A stretch of DNA of 13,956 nt from Burkholderiaceae bacterium (GTDB taxonomy: Bacteria > Pseudomonadota > Gammaproteobacteria > Burkholderiales > Burkholderiaceae). The DNA is taken from positions 1 to 13,956 of the forward strand of contig JAGOCV010000076.1 of NCBI GenBank assembly GCA_017998575.1, written 5' to 3'. Below the pieces are notes generated by a model, which was not told where the DNA came from, ran no database searches, and saw nothing but the letters and a program-made list of their open reading frames with translations. Each line of letters opens with the position of its first letter. Position 1 is the first letter of the stretch. This document shows, in pieces, positions 1 through 7,325 of this stretch. Made by a program: the position numbers and the translations under genes.

Positions 1-717
1 CTGATCGAGCGTGTCGATGCGCGTCTGGCAGCGGCTGCCGCCGATGCGCCGGGCCCCGCAGCCTGGCCGGCCGTCGGTCGCGAGGCCGACGAATACCGGC
101 GCGTGAAGGTGTCTGGCACCTTCCTGTACGACCGCGAGGTGCTGGTGCAGGCGTCGACCGTGTTCGGCGCCGGCCACTGGGTGCTGACGCCGCTGCGCAC
201 GCCCGCCGGCTGGACGGTGCTGGTCAACCGCGGCTTCGTGCCGCCCGAGGGCCGCACCGCCTTGCAGCGCCCGGCCGGCATGCGCGACGTCCAGGGCCTG
301 TTGCGCATCACCGAGCCCGGCGGCGCCTTCCTGCGCCAGAACGATCCGGCGGCCGGCCGATGGCATTCGCGCGACGTGCAGGCCATCGCCGCGGCGCAGC
401 GGCTGGAAACCGTGGCGCCCTACTTCATCGACGAGGCCGGAACGGGGCCCGCACCCAGCGAAGCCACCGCGCCCGTGGGCCCCTGGCCCTATCCGGGCAT
501 GACCGTGGTGGCGTTCCGCAACAGCCACCTGATCTATGCCGCCACCTGGTACGGCCTCGCCCTGATGGTGGCGCTGGCCGCGTGGCTGGTCTGGCGCCAC
601 CGCCACAGCCGGCCCGGTCCGCACGACAATGCCGCACCCGACAACGCAGACCCGGACACGGACCGGGCAAGGAAGAGACACGGTGCAGATGCAAAGAGAA
701 GCATGGATGCGCGCTGA
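1..717 (+). CDS. SURF1 family cytochrome c oxidase assembly protein (5' end outside the window)
   Basis: The frame is open from base 1, so the gene begins upstream; 238 residues are visible. SURF1 proteins sit in the inner membrane and help build the haem-copper centre of aa3-type cytochrome c oxidase. Family features seen: the segment around EYRRVKVSGTFLYDRE, the VLVNRGFVPPEGR motif, the late WPYPGMTVVAFRNSHLIYA segment, and the C-terminal membrane helix (about window residues 176-198, rich in A, L and V) followed by a basic patch. The N-terminal membrane helix must lie upstream. The last 40 or so residues are a charged tail rich in D, R and A, unlike the conserved core. The 3' end overlaps the sensor kinase gene, so the two are probably co-transcribed and possibly translationally coupled. 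The family assignment is firm; the exact oxidase partner cannot be seen here. Confidence 0.93.
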   Translation: MIERVDARLAAAAADAPGPAAWPAVGREADEYRRVKVSGTFLYDREVLVQASTVFGAGHWVLTPLRTPAGWTVLVNRGFVPPEGRTALQRPAGMRDVQGLLRITEPGGAFLRQNDPAAGRWHSRDVQAIAAAQRLETVAPYFIDEAGTGPAPSEATAPVGPWPYPGMTVVAFRNSHLIYAATWYGLALMVALAAWLVWRHRHSRPGPHDNAAPDNADPDTDRARKRHGADAKRSMDAR

Positions 718-2041
718 AGCCGCGCCGCGCGCGGCGGCGCGCCTCCCCCAGGACACGACAGGCATGCGCAACATGCAGCAGTTGATCCAGTTGCGCTGGA
801 TCGCCGTGGTGGGCCAGATCGTCACGATCTCGCTGGTCCACTACGGGCTGGACATCCCCCTGCCGCTGGAGCCGATGCTGATCGCGCTGGCCGTGCTGGC
901 GGCCTTCAACGCGGCCAGTACGCTGCGCTGGCGCCGCCACGGCGCGGACGTCACCGACCTGGAGCTCTTCATCGCGCTGCTGGTGGACGTGACGGCGTTC
1001 TCGGTGCAGATCTACCTCAGCGGCGGCGCCACCAACCCGTTCATCTTCCTGTACCTGCTGCAGGTGACGCTGGGCGCGGTGCTGCTGCGCCCGGCCACAC
1101 TGGGCGCACTGGTGGCCATCACGGTGGCCTGCTTCACGCTGCTCACGCAGTTCCACCGCCCGCTGGCGGTGCCGCTCGACCACCACCAGGGGCTGGCCAG
1201 CCCGTACATCCTGGGCCTGGTGCTGTGCTTCGCGCTCAACGCCGCGCTGCTGGTGGTCTTCATCACCCGCATCCAGCGCAACCTGCGCGCGCGCGACGCC
1301 CGGCTGGCCGACCTGCGCCAGCGCGCCGCCGAGGAAGAACACATCGTGCGCATGGGCCTGCTGGCCTCGGGCGCGGCGCACGAGCTGGGCACCCCCCTGT
1401 CCACGCTGTCGGTGATCCTGGGCGACTGGCGGCGGCTGCCGCACTTCACCTCAGACCCCGAACTGCTGCTCGAAGTGGACGAGATGCAGACCCAGCTGGC
1501 GCGCTGCAAGGCCATCGTCGGCGGCATCCTGCTGTCGGCCGGCGAGGCCCGCGGCGATTCGCCCGTGCCCACCACCGTCACCACGTTCCTGGGCGACCTG
1601 GTGGCCGACTGGCGTGCCACACGTTCGTCCAACGTGCTGGTCTACACCAACCTGTTCGGCGAAGATCAGGCCATCGTGTCGGATTCGGCCATCAAGCAGA
1701 TGATCTGCAACGTGCTCGACAACGCCCTGGAGGCCTCGCCCGGCTGGGTGTCGCTGCAGGCCGCGCGCGAGGACGACGAGCTGCTGCTGACCGTCGCCGA
1801 CCACGGTCCGGGCTTCGCGCCGGCCATGCTGGCGCAACTGGGCAAGCCCTACCAGTCCAGCAAGAACCGGCCCGGCAGCGGGTTGGGCCTCTTCCTGGTG
1901 GTCAATGTGGCGCGTACGCTGGGTGGTTCGGTGCACGCCGCCAATGCGCCCGAAGGCGGCGCCATCGTCACGCTGCGCCTGCCGCTGTCTGCGATTACCC
2001 TCGACACCCATGACCCCCCCGACGACCACTCCGCCGCCTGA
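683..2041 (+). CDS. regB: RegB/PrrB/ActS-type redox sensor histidine kinase
   Basis: Membrane sensor kinase of the RegB-RegA (PrrBA, ActSR, RoxSR) family, which in relatives reads the redox state of the respiratory chain and controls oxidases and energy metabolism. Numbered from GTG 683 (452 residues): about six hydrophobic segments at 38-198, with the family's quinone-site heptapeptide GGATNPF at 114-120; H box with phospho-acceptor H233 in HELGTPLS; C275 in QLARCKAI, at the place of the redox-active cysteine of Rhodobacter RegB; N box N343/N347; G1 DHGPGF 373-378; G2 GSGLGLF 398-404. The start is uncertain: GTG 683 has AAGGAAG at 669-675 at good spacing; ATG 689, ATG 707 and ATG 629 are in-frame alternatives. 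It overlaps the SURF1 gene by about 35 bases and regA by 32. Family is firm; the input signal is inferred from homologues. Confidence 0.92.
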   Translation: MQMQREAWMRAEAAPRAAARLPQDTTGMRNMQQLIQLRWIAVVGQIVTISLVHYGLDIPLPLEPMLIALAVLAAFNAASTLRWRRHGADVTDLELFIALLVDVTAFSVQIYLSGGATNPFIFLYLLQVTLGAVLLRPATLGALVAITVACFTLLTQFHRPLAVPLDHHQGLASPYILGLVLCFALNAALLVVFITRIQRNLRARDARLADLRQRAAEEEHIVRMGLLASGAAHELGTPLSTLSVILGDWRRLPHFTSDPELLLEVDEMQTQLARCKAIVGGILLSAGEARGDSPVPTTVTTFLGDLVADWRATRSSNVLVYTNLFGEDQAIVSDSAIKQMICNVLDNALEASPGWVSLQAAREDDELLLTVADHGPGFAPAMLAQLGKPYQSSKNRPGSGLGLFLVVNVARTLGGSVHAANAPEGGAIVTLRLPLSAITLDTHDPPDDHSAA

Positions 2042-2582
2042 GGGCGACGGCGGCCAGCGCGTTTTGCTGCTGGTCGAGGACGACGCTGCCTTCGCCCGCA
2101 CGCTGGCGCGGTCGTTCGAGCGGCGCGGCTACGAAGTGCTGCAGGCCACCGACGCCGCGGGCGTGCGCCAGGTGCTGGCCCACCGCCATCCCCGCTATGC
2201 GGTGGTCGACCTCAAGCTCTCGGGTGGCGATTCGGGTCTGGCCTGCGTGCAGTTGCTGCATGCGCACGACCCGGACATGCTCATCGTGGTGTTGACCGGC
2301 TACGCCAGCATCGCCACCGCCGTGGAAGCCATCAAGCTGGGCGCCTGCCACTATCTGGCCAAGCCGTCCAACACCGACGACATCGAGGCTGCCTTCGGCC
2401 GCGCCGAGGGCGACGCCGAGGTGGAGCTCACCGAGCGGTCCACCTCGATCAAGACGCTGGAATGGGAGCGCATCCACGAGGTGCTGGCCGAGACCGGCTT
2501 CAACATCTCCGAAACCGCGCGCCGGCTGGGCATGCACCGCCGCACGCTGGCACGCAAGCTCGAGAAGCAGCGCGTCAAATAG
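2010..2582 (+). CDS. regA: RegA/PrrA/ActR-type response regulator
   Basis: Partner of the preceding kinase, 190 residues, close to the usual RegA length. Receiver domain at about 16-130 with acidic pair D24/D25, phospho-acceptor D67 in VVDLKL, T96 in VVLTGYAS and K118 in LAKPS. A linker is followed by a short Fis-type DNA-binding domain (about 150-189) with the family hallmark NISETARRLGMHRRTLARKL. ATG 2010 is chosen because the receiver starts a few residues later and the start lies inside the 3' end of regB in another frame, typical of coupled translation. RegA relatives activate or repress terminal oxidase, carbon fixation and redox genes; which ones here cannot be told from the window, although the upstream SURF1 gene makes oxidase control a natural guess. 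Confidence 0.93.
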   Translation: MTPPTTTPPPEGDGGQRVLLLVEDDAAFARTLARSFERRGYEVLQATDAAGVRQVLAHRHPRYAVVDLKLSGGDSGLACVQLLHAHDPDMLIVVLTGYASIATAVEAIKLGACHYLAKPSNTDDIEAAFGRAEGDAEVELTERSTSIKTLEWERIHEVLAETGFNISETARRLGMHRRTLARKLEKQRVK

Positions 2583-3031
2583 GCGCGCGCCAAGCCCCCA
2601 CGGCAGCTGGCGGCGCGGGCCCGTGATACAAACCCGGGTCCCGGCCCGTCGACTGCCGAGCCGGGCCGTCTCTGAGCCCGACCGCCCATGCCTACCGCCA
2701 CGACCGCATTCCGCCTGCCCCGCGCTGCTTCGCAACGCGGTGTCGCCGTGCGCGCCGCCCGGGGCATGGACCGCGCCGGCGCGTCCGCCTTCAGCCTTCC
2801 TGCCACGCACCGTGGCCCCATGGCCGTGCTTTCCCTGGCCGTGCGAGGAGGCCAGGTGGACCATTCCCACACCTGAGCTCCCCGCACGGCACCGCGCCAG
2901 CGGACCGCCGTCCGCCGTCCTGCGTGCACCCCCCTGAACTCGGCCCCGGCACGACCGGCTGAGCCACGTCCGGAGGGGCCGCGCGCGCATTGCACCGCGT
3001 CGCGGTGCGCCTTGTCACGAGCTCACTGTTC
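2583..3031. other. 449-base gap with no convincing gene
   Basis: Short open frames exist on both strands, for example an ATG at 2688 open to 2876 (62 codons), but none has a good ribosome binding site or a product I recognise, and overlapping frames look equally good in this GC-rich DNA. The gap holds GC-rich dyads: an imperfect stem just after the regA stop (about 2583-2617) and a perfect 7-bp stem CGGCCCG/CGGGCCG (2642-2648 with 2662-2668, 13-base loop). Neither is followed by a T run, so they are poor intrinsic terminators but may end or attenuate the regBA transcript. A promoter for the next gene should lie here; I cannot pick it out. Confidence 0.4.
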
Positions 3032-3925
3032 ATGGAACTGTCCCGGAATTTCATCAAGACCAAGCGGCCCTGCGCCGACGGCTACCGCTGGTTCATCCGC
3101 CATCGCCACCAAGGCACCGACTACCAGCATCTGCTCGACGCCCTCGTGCGGGACGGGCGTGTGGAAGACGCCTGCTGGCTGCTCGATCAGTTCGGCCCCA
3201 CCGACAGCGTGCTGACTTTGGACGACCTGCAGGCCGAGGCGCTGGTGTTCGCCGGCTCGCTGGTGGTGCGCGGCGGCATCGACGTCGCCACCACCCTGCG
3301 ATGCGGCAGGAACATCGCCACCGGCGCCGGCATCCGCGCCGGCCGGGCCGTCATCGCGGGTGAAGACCTGCGCGTCGGCGGCGGCCTGCGCAGCGAAGGC
3401 GTGCTGCAGGTGGGCGGGCGCATCCGCGCGGGCTGGAGCGTGGAAGTGGCCGATCTCCTCGACTGCGCTGGCCGGCTGCGCGTGGGTGGCGAGCTGCGCA
3501 GCGGCGGCCTGGCCTGCACGGGCGGGCTGCACGTCGACGAGAGCCTGCATGTGAGCGGCGACGCCCGCTTGGGCCAGGGCCTGCGCGCGGGCGGGCGGAT
3601 CGAGGTCGGCGGCTCGCTGCGGGCCGGCCACGGCATCGAGGCCGGAGGCGACATCCACTGCGGCCGGCACCTGGAGGCCGGCTGGGGCGTGCGCACGCGC
3701 GGCGACATCCGCGCCGGTGGTGCCATCCGCGTGGGCGAGAGCCTGGCCGCGGTCGGCGAGATCCAGGCGGGTGTCGGCTACGGGGTCTACGCCGGACTCG
3801 ACGTGCCGGTGGATGCCTGGTCGTCCAGCGCGCGCGTCAACGCGCGTGCCCTGCCGGTCGGACTGCGCAGCGGGTGGTGGGACAACACGGCCCACGGCAG
3901 CCTCGTTCATCCCCCTTCCGCGTGA
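3032..3925 (+). CDS. Hypothetical protein with hexapeptide-type beta-helix repeats
   Basis: 297 residues from ATG 3032; no signal peptide or membrane helix. The N-terminal 65 residues form a separate small domain containing CADGYRWF (14-21), DYQHLLDAL (30-38) and DACWLLDQFGPTD (46-58). Residues from about 75 to 260 are glycine-rich six-residue repeats of the form [LIV]-x-[AV]-G-x-x, such as LRAGGR, IEVGGS, IEAGGD and IRAGGA, about 30 turns in near-perfect register. This predicts a beta-helix like that of bactofilins or hexapeptide-repeat proteins, but I do not assign it to either family. TTG 2990 also opens this frame and has GGAGGGG at 2972-2978, but the likely domain begins just after ATG 3032. 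It is followed 16 bases later by the GNAT-like gene and probably shares its transcript. Function unknown. Confidence 0.75.
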   Translation: MELSRNFIKTKRPCADGYRWFIRHRHQGTDYQHLLDALVRDGRVEDACWLLDQFGPTDSVLTLDDLQAEALVFAGSLVVRGGIDVATTLRCGRNIATGAGIRAGRAVIAGEDLRVGGGLRSEGVLQVGGRIRAGWSVEVADLLDCAGRLRVGGELRSGGLACTGGLHVDESLHVSGDARLGQGLRAGGRIEVGGSLRAGHGIEAGGDIHCGRHLEAGWGVRTRGDIRAGGAIRVGESLAAVGEIQAGVGYGVYAGLDVPVDAWSSSARVNARALPVGLRSGWWDNTAHGSLVHPPSA

Positions 3926-3941
3926 CGCGAGGAGCACCGCC

Positions 3942-4601
3942 ATGCCCCTTACGCTGCCCGCAACCTTCGCCATCGCCTGGGGCGCGTCCAGGTCCCCGCG
4001 CCCGCCGCGCCCGCTGTCGCTGCGCATCGACGTCGATCCTGGCCTGCCCGGTCTGGAGGCCGAACTCGCGGCACTCCATGACCGCCTGCATCGTCCGGGC
4101 GACCGTCTTCACGGCATCGAGCGCCACGACAGCGGCCAGCCCGGCCTGATCCTGCGCACACGCGAAGCCGACGGCGAGTACTACGTCTACGTGGAAGACA
4201 CGGTCTGCCGCCGTCTGGCCGGCTACACCGTGTTCAACCGGCTGGTGGAGCTGGACCGGCGGGCAGACCGTTGCCTGCGCGCGCCCCATTCACGCTATGC
4301 GCCGGCCTACCAGCGGCGCGGGCTGGCCAGCGCCCTCTATCGGCAGGCCCTGGCCAGCGGCCTGTGCCTGCTCAGCGGCGCCCGCCAGTCGCCCGGCGCG
4401 CACGCGCTGTGGGTGGCGCTCGCCCGGCAGCACGAGTGTGTCTGGGTCGATCTGCGTGACCGCCGGCTGCGCCTGCTGGGCGCGGCGGTGCCTGCCGCCG
4501 TGCGGGATGACCTGCACACGCGCATGCTGCTGCTGGGCAGCGGCTGGAGCCTGCCCCGTCTGGCCGCATGCGCCGGGCTGCTGGGCGTCACCGAGGGCTG
4601 A
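3942..4601 (+). CDS. GNAT-like acetyltransferase-related protein
   Basis: 219 residues; ATG 3942 is preceded by GAGGAG at 3929-3934. The middle resembles the acetyl-CoA-binding part of GNAT enzymes: a strand-like segment YYVYVEDTVCRRLAGYTVFN (80-99), then YAPAYQRRGLASALYRQAL (119-137), where QRRGLA fits the pyrophosphate-binding Q/R-x-x-G-x-G/A motif A followed by a helix. SGARQSPGAHALWVALAR (145-162) looks like the motif B region. The 50 C-terminal residues are not recognised. It follows the beta-helix gene by 16 bases, suggesting one operon and perhaps a shared task, but no substrate can be named. No sigma-E-type promoter was found in front of the pair. Fold assignment is moderate; catalytic activity is inference. 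Confidence 0.65.
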   Translation: MPLTLPATFAIAWGASRSPRPPRPLSLRIDVDPGLPGLEAELAALHDRLHRPGDRLHGIERHDSGQPGLILRTREADGEYYVYVEDTVCRRLAGYTVFNRLVELDRRADRCLRAPHSRYAPAYQRRGLASALYRQALASGLCLLSGARQSPGAHALWVALARQHECVWVDLRDRRLRLLGAAVPAAVRDDLHTRMLLLGSGWSLPRLAACAGLLGVTEG

Positions 4602-4626
4602 CGCCGCCTGCGCCCGCCACGGCGGG

Positions 4627-4656
4627 CGATCCAAAACCGCGCGGCACGCGTAGATG
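4627..4656 (+). promoter_or_regulatory. Predicted RpoE (ECF sigma) promoter for the 4687 methyltransferase operon
   Basis: CGATCC at 4627-4632, 18-base spacer ending in GCG, TAGATG at 4651-4656. It matches the layout of four other sites in the window. Transcription would start near 4662-4664, giving a leader of about 25 bases that contains the ribosome binding site AGGAGAG (4674-4680). Confidence 0.65.
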
Positions 4657-4686
4657 CAGAAAGGACATCAGACAGGAGAGCACCAC

Positions 4687-5748
4687 ATGCCCCAGGACGC
4701 CACCGCCCTCGCACTGCAATGGGTCGAGCGCGGCCGCGTGCCCGATGCCATGGTGCGGCTGGGCATCCGCCGGCTGCTGCGCGAGCGGCTGGCCGAGCTG
4801 CACAGCGGCGATACCGAAGCCACGGCCCGCCTCACCCACGCCCATCTGCAGGCCATGCGCACCGCGCCGCTGGCCCTGCTGCCCGAGAAGGCCAACGAGC
4901 AGCACTACGAAGTTCCCGCCGCCTTCTTTGCCGCCGTGCTCGGGCCGCACCGCAAGTACAGCTCGTGCTGGTGGCCCGAGGGCGTGCAGACGCTGGAGCA
5001 GGCCGAAAGCGCCGCGCTGCAGGCCACCTGCGAGCGTGCCGGCCTGGCCGACGGCCAGGAGGTGCTCGAACTCGGCTGCGGCTGGGGCTCGCTGTCGCTG
5101 TGGGTGGCGGCGAACTACCCCGGCAGCCGCATCACGGCGGTGTCCAACTCGCACTCGCAGCGCGAGTACATCGAGGCCGAGGCCGCGCGGCGCGGTCTGG
5201 TCAACCTGCTTGTGCTCACCTGCGATTTCAACGAACTCGAACTGCCCGCTGGCCGTTTCGACCGTGTGGTGTCGGTCGAGATGTTCGAGCACCTGCGCAA
5301 CTGGCCCGAGGCCTTCGCCCTCGTGGCGCGCTGGCTGGCGCCCGGCGGGCGTTTCTTCATGCACGTGTTCGCGCACCGCGAGGCGCCCTACCCCTTCGAG
5401 GTGCGTGACGCCAGCGACTGGATGAGCCGCTATTTCTTCTCGGGCGGCATGATGCCCAGCGACGACCTGCCCCTGTATTGCCAGGACGACCTGGGCCTGC
5501 TGCGGCAATGGCGCTGGGACGGCCGGCATTACCAGCGCACGGCCGCCGCCTGGCTGGCCAACATGGACGCGAAGCGCGACGACCTCATGCCGCTGTTCGA
5601 ACGCACTTACGGCGCCGCCGACGCCGACCTCTGGTGGACGCGCTGGCGCCTGTTCTTCCTCTCGGTCGACGAACTGTTCGGCTACGCCGGCGGCCAGCAG
5701 TGGTGGGTGAGCCACTACCTGTTCGAGCGCCGGCCCCAGATCGCCTGA
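4687..5748 (+). CDS. SAM-dependent methyltransferase, cyclopropane-fatty-acid-synthase superfamily (coclaurine N-methyltransferase-like)
   Basis: 353 residues; ATG 4687 has AGGAGAG 6 bases upstream, better than the in-frame ATG 4654, which lies inside the predicted -10. SAM-binding motif I is LELGCGWGS (127-135). Family signatures: NEQHYEVPAAFF (70-81), KYSSCWWPEG (90-99), FDRVVSVEMFEHLRNW (191-206) and FFMHVFAHREAPYPFE (223-238). The acyl-chain CFA synthases keep Tyr-Ser-Cys at the second of these; here it reads YSSC, nearer to plant coclaurine N-methyltransferase-type proteins. H226 lies where E. coli CFA synthase has H266. It heads a likely operon with the DUF1295 and DUF6134 genes, behind a predicted RpoE promoter. 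A lipid or acyl-chain substrate is likely from context (for example a second methylation like that of UfaM), but this is inference. Confidence 0.85.
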   Translation: MPQDATALALQWVERGRVPDAMVRLGIRRLLRERLAELHSGDTEATARLTHAHLQAMRTAPLALLPEKANEQHYEVPAAFFAAVLGPHRKYSSCWWPEGVQTLEQAESAALQATCERAGLADGQEVLELGCGWGSLSLWVAANYPGSRITAVSNSHSQREYIEAEAARRGLVNLLVLTCDFNELELPAGRFDRVVSVEMFEHLRNWPEAFALVARWLAPGGRFFMHVFAHREAPYPFEVRDASDWMSRYFFSGGMMPSDDLPLYCQDDLGLLRQWRWDGRHYQRTAAAWLANMDAKRDDLMPLFERTYGAADADLWWTRWRLFFLSVDELFGYAGGQQWWVSHYLFERRPQIA

Positions 5749-5765
5749 ACGTGACGGAATCCGCC

Positions 5766-6572
5766 ATGCCCACGCTTTCATCGTCTTGCGCATGGCTGGC
5801 CGCCACGGGCCTGCTCGCGGCGCTGTTGCTCGCGCTGCCGGCCTGGGTCCTGAGCGTCGCTCGGCGCGACGCCAGCCTGGCCGACCGTTTCTGGCCGTTC
5901 CTCATCGCCACGCCCGCCGTGCTGTACGTGACGCTGGGGCCAGCCACGCCACAGGCTGGGTGGCTGCTGGCGCTGCTGCTGGCCTGGGCGCTGCGGCTGG
6001 GCCTGTACATCACGATCCGCAACTGGGGCCACGGCGAAGACCGGCGCTACGCCCGCATGCGCGATGAGCACGGCGACGCCTTCGCCCTGCGCAGCCTGGT
6101 CACCGTGTTCGGCCTTCAGGCGGTGCTGGCGTGGCTGGTGGCCAGTCCGCTGCTGGCGGCCTCGCAGGCAGGCGATGCGCCGCCCGCCTGGCCGGCGCTG
6201 CTGTGGCTGGGCCTGGCCCTGGGCCTGGCCGGCCTGCTGATCGAAGCCCTGGCCGACGCCCAGATGGCCCGCTTTCGCGCCAGCCGGCCGCCCAAGGGCA
6301 GCGTGATGGACCAGGGCCTGTGGCGCTATTCGCGCCATCCCAACTACTTCGGCGAATGCTGCGTGTGGTGGGGGCTGTGGATCGCGTCCGTGGGCCTGGC
6401 CGGCACCGGCGCCCTGTGGGCCGTGCTGTCGCCGCTGCTCATGACGGTGTTGCTGCTGCGCGTGTCCGGCGTCACCCTGCTGGAGCGCGACCTGGGCACA
6501 CGCCCGGCCTACCGCGACTACATCGCGCGCACCAGCGCGTTCATTCCCTGGCCGCCGCGCCGCCATGGCTGA
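5766..6572 (+). CDS. DUF1295 integral membrane protein (steroid-reductase/ICMT-like fold)
   Basis: 268 residues with about six or seven hydrophobic segments (10-31, 43-60, 65-84, 110-132, 142-165, 198-232). Hallmarks of DUF1295: SLADRFWPF (37-45), LGLYITIRNWGHGEDRRY (78-95), and RYSRHPNYFGE (187-197) with WWGLW (201-205). The His-Pro-Asn-Tyr-x-Gly-Glu motif is shared with steroid 5-alpha-reductase-like and isoprenylcysteine methyltransferase-like membrane enzymes, where the region binds NADPH or SAM. ATG 5766 is used; GTG 5751 is an in-frame alternative. It starts 17 bases after the methyltransferase stop and overlaps the DUF6134 gene by 8 bases. A membrane-embedded reductase or methyltransferase acting on modified lipids is plausible but unproven. 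Confidence 0.88.
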   Translation: MPTLSSSCAWLAATGLLAALLLALPAWVLSVARRDASLADRFWPFLIATPAVLYVTLGPATPQAGWLLALLLAWALRLGLYITIRNWGHGEDRRYARMRDEHGDAFALRSLVTVFGLQAVLAWLVASPLLAASQAGDAPPAWPALLWLGLALGLAGLLIEALADAQMARFRASRPPKGSVMDQGLWRYSRHPNYFGECCVWWGLWIASVGLAGTGALWAVLSPLLMTVLLLRVSGVTLLERDLGTRPAYRDYIARTSAFIPWPPRRHG

Positions 6573-7236
6573 ACGCACACCGCGCCCGCTGGCGGCCCTG
6601 GCGGCGGCCCTGATCCTGCTGACATGCAGCGCGCGGGCCGATGCGCCGGCAGCGGCAGCGTCGCAGGAATGGCGATTCGAGGCCCGCCTCGATGGACGGC
6701 CCATCGGCGAGCACGTGTACCGGCTCGAAGCCACGCCCGCGGGCCGCGTGCTCACCAGCCAGGCGCAGTTCGCGGTGCGCGTGCTGGGGCTCACGGTGTA
6801 CCGATACCGCCACCAGGCGCGCGAGCAATGGGTAGGCAACTGCCTGGCGGCCGTGCAGGCAGACACCGACGACGATGGCACCCCGCTGACGGTGCGCGCC
6901 GACGGCGGCCCCGCCGCGCTCCAGGTGCGCACGGCCGATGGCGCCATGCCGGCAACCCCGGGATGCGTCATGAGCTTCGCCTACTGGAACCCGTCGGCGC
7001 TGCGCAGCCAGGCGAGCCTGCTGAACGTGCAGACCGGCCGCATGGAAACCGTGCGCTTCAGTTCGCCGGCCAGCGGAACGCTCGACGTACGCGGCGTGCC
7101 CGTGGCCGCCACCCGGCTCACGCTGCAGTTGCCCGACTCGGCCATCGACCTCTGGTACGCCACCGCCACAGACGTCTGGATCGGCCTGGACGCCACGCTG
7201 GCCGGCGGGCGCAAGCTGTCCTACCGCCTGCGTTGA
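6565..7236 (+). CDS. DUF6134 family secreted protein
   Basis: 223 residues. A signal peptide with basic start and hydrophobic core (about 8-20) ends at ARA-DA, so cleavage after residue 25 and export to the periplasm are likely. The rest resembles DUF6134: WRFEARLDGRPIGEHVYRL (36-54), a run of predicted beta strands, CVMSFAYWNPSALRSQASLLNVQTG (134-158), and a C-terminal DVWIGLDATLAGGRKLSYRLR. C93 and C134 are the only mature cysteines and might form a disulfide. The start overlaps the end of the DUF1295 gene, indicating coupled translation in the operon begun at 4687. Function is unknown; members are often found with RpoE-ChrR-type lipid clusters, and a periplasmic lipid-binding role is only a guess. 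Confidence 0.8.
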   Translation: MAERTPRPLAALAAALILLTCSARADAPAAAASQEWRFEARLDGRPIGEHVYRLEATPAGRVLTSQAQFAVRVLGLTVYRYRHQAREQWVGNCLAAVQADTDDDGTPLTVRADGGPAALQVRTADGAMPATPGCVMSFAYWNPSALRSQASLLNVQTGRMETVRFSSPASGTLDVRGVPVAATRLTLQLPDSAIDLWYATATDVWIGLDATLAGGRKLSYRLR

Positions 7237-7267
7237 AGCTTGCCGACACGCCGTGGCGCAGCCCGGG

Positions 7268-7297
7268 TGATCCGCGCGCGCCCGCCGCGCGTACGCT
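7268..7297 (+). promoter_or_regulatory. Predicted RpoE (ECF sigma) promoter for the DUF2177 gene
   Basis: TGATCC at 7268-7273, 18-base spacer ending in GCG, TACGCT at 7292-7297. This is the best -35 match of the five. It would give DUF2177 its own transcript starting near 7304, with AGGAA (7313-7317) as ribosome binding site, besides any read-through from the upstream operon. Confidence 0.65.
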
Positions 7298-7325
7298 TGC
7301 ACAACACGACCCCAGGAACCCCGAC

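Noticed and set aside
783..812. TGATCC inside regB as another RpoE -35
   Set aside because: The hexamer 18 bases downstream is TGGTGG, not a TA-type -10, and the site is within coding sequence.
2642..2668. Perfect 7-bp stem after regA as an intrinsic terminator
   Set aside because: The loop is 13 bases and no T run follows; short GC dyads are expected by chance here.
2623..2937. A 104-codon plus-strand open frame in the gap after regA
   Set aside because: Proline-, alanine- and cysteine-rich with no ribosome binding site and no recognised motif; another frame (ATG 2688, 62 codons) looks equally likely, so neither is called.
2990..3031. TTG start at 2990 for the beta-helix protein, with GGAGGGG upstream
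   Set aside because: The spacing of 11 bases is long, and the 14 extra residues precede the point where the recognisable N-terminal domain begins; ATG 3032 is preferred, although the site is not excluded.
6565..6645. Lipoprotein signal in the DUF6134 protein (cysteine at residue 21)
   Set aside because: The residue before Cys is Thr, which does not fit a normal lipobox, while ARA-DA is a good signal peptidase I site.
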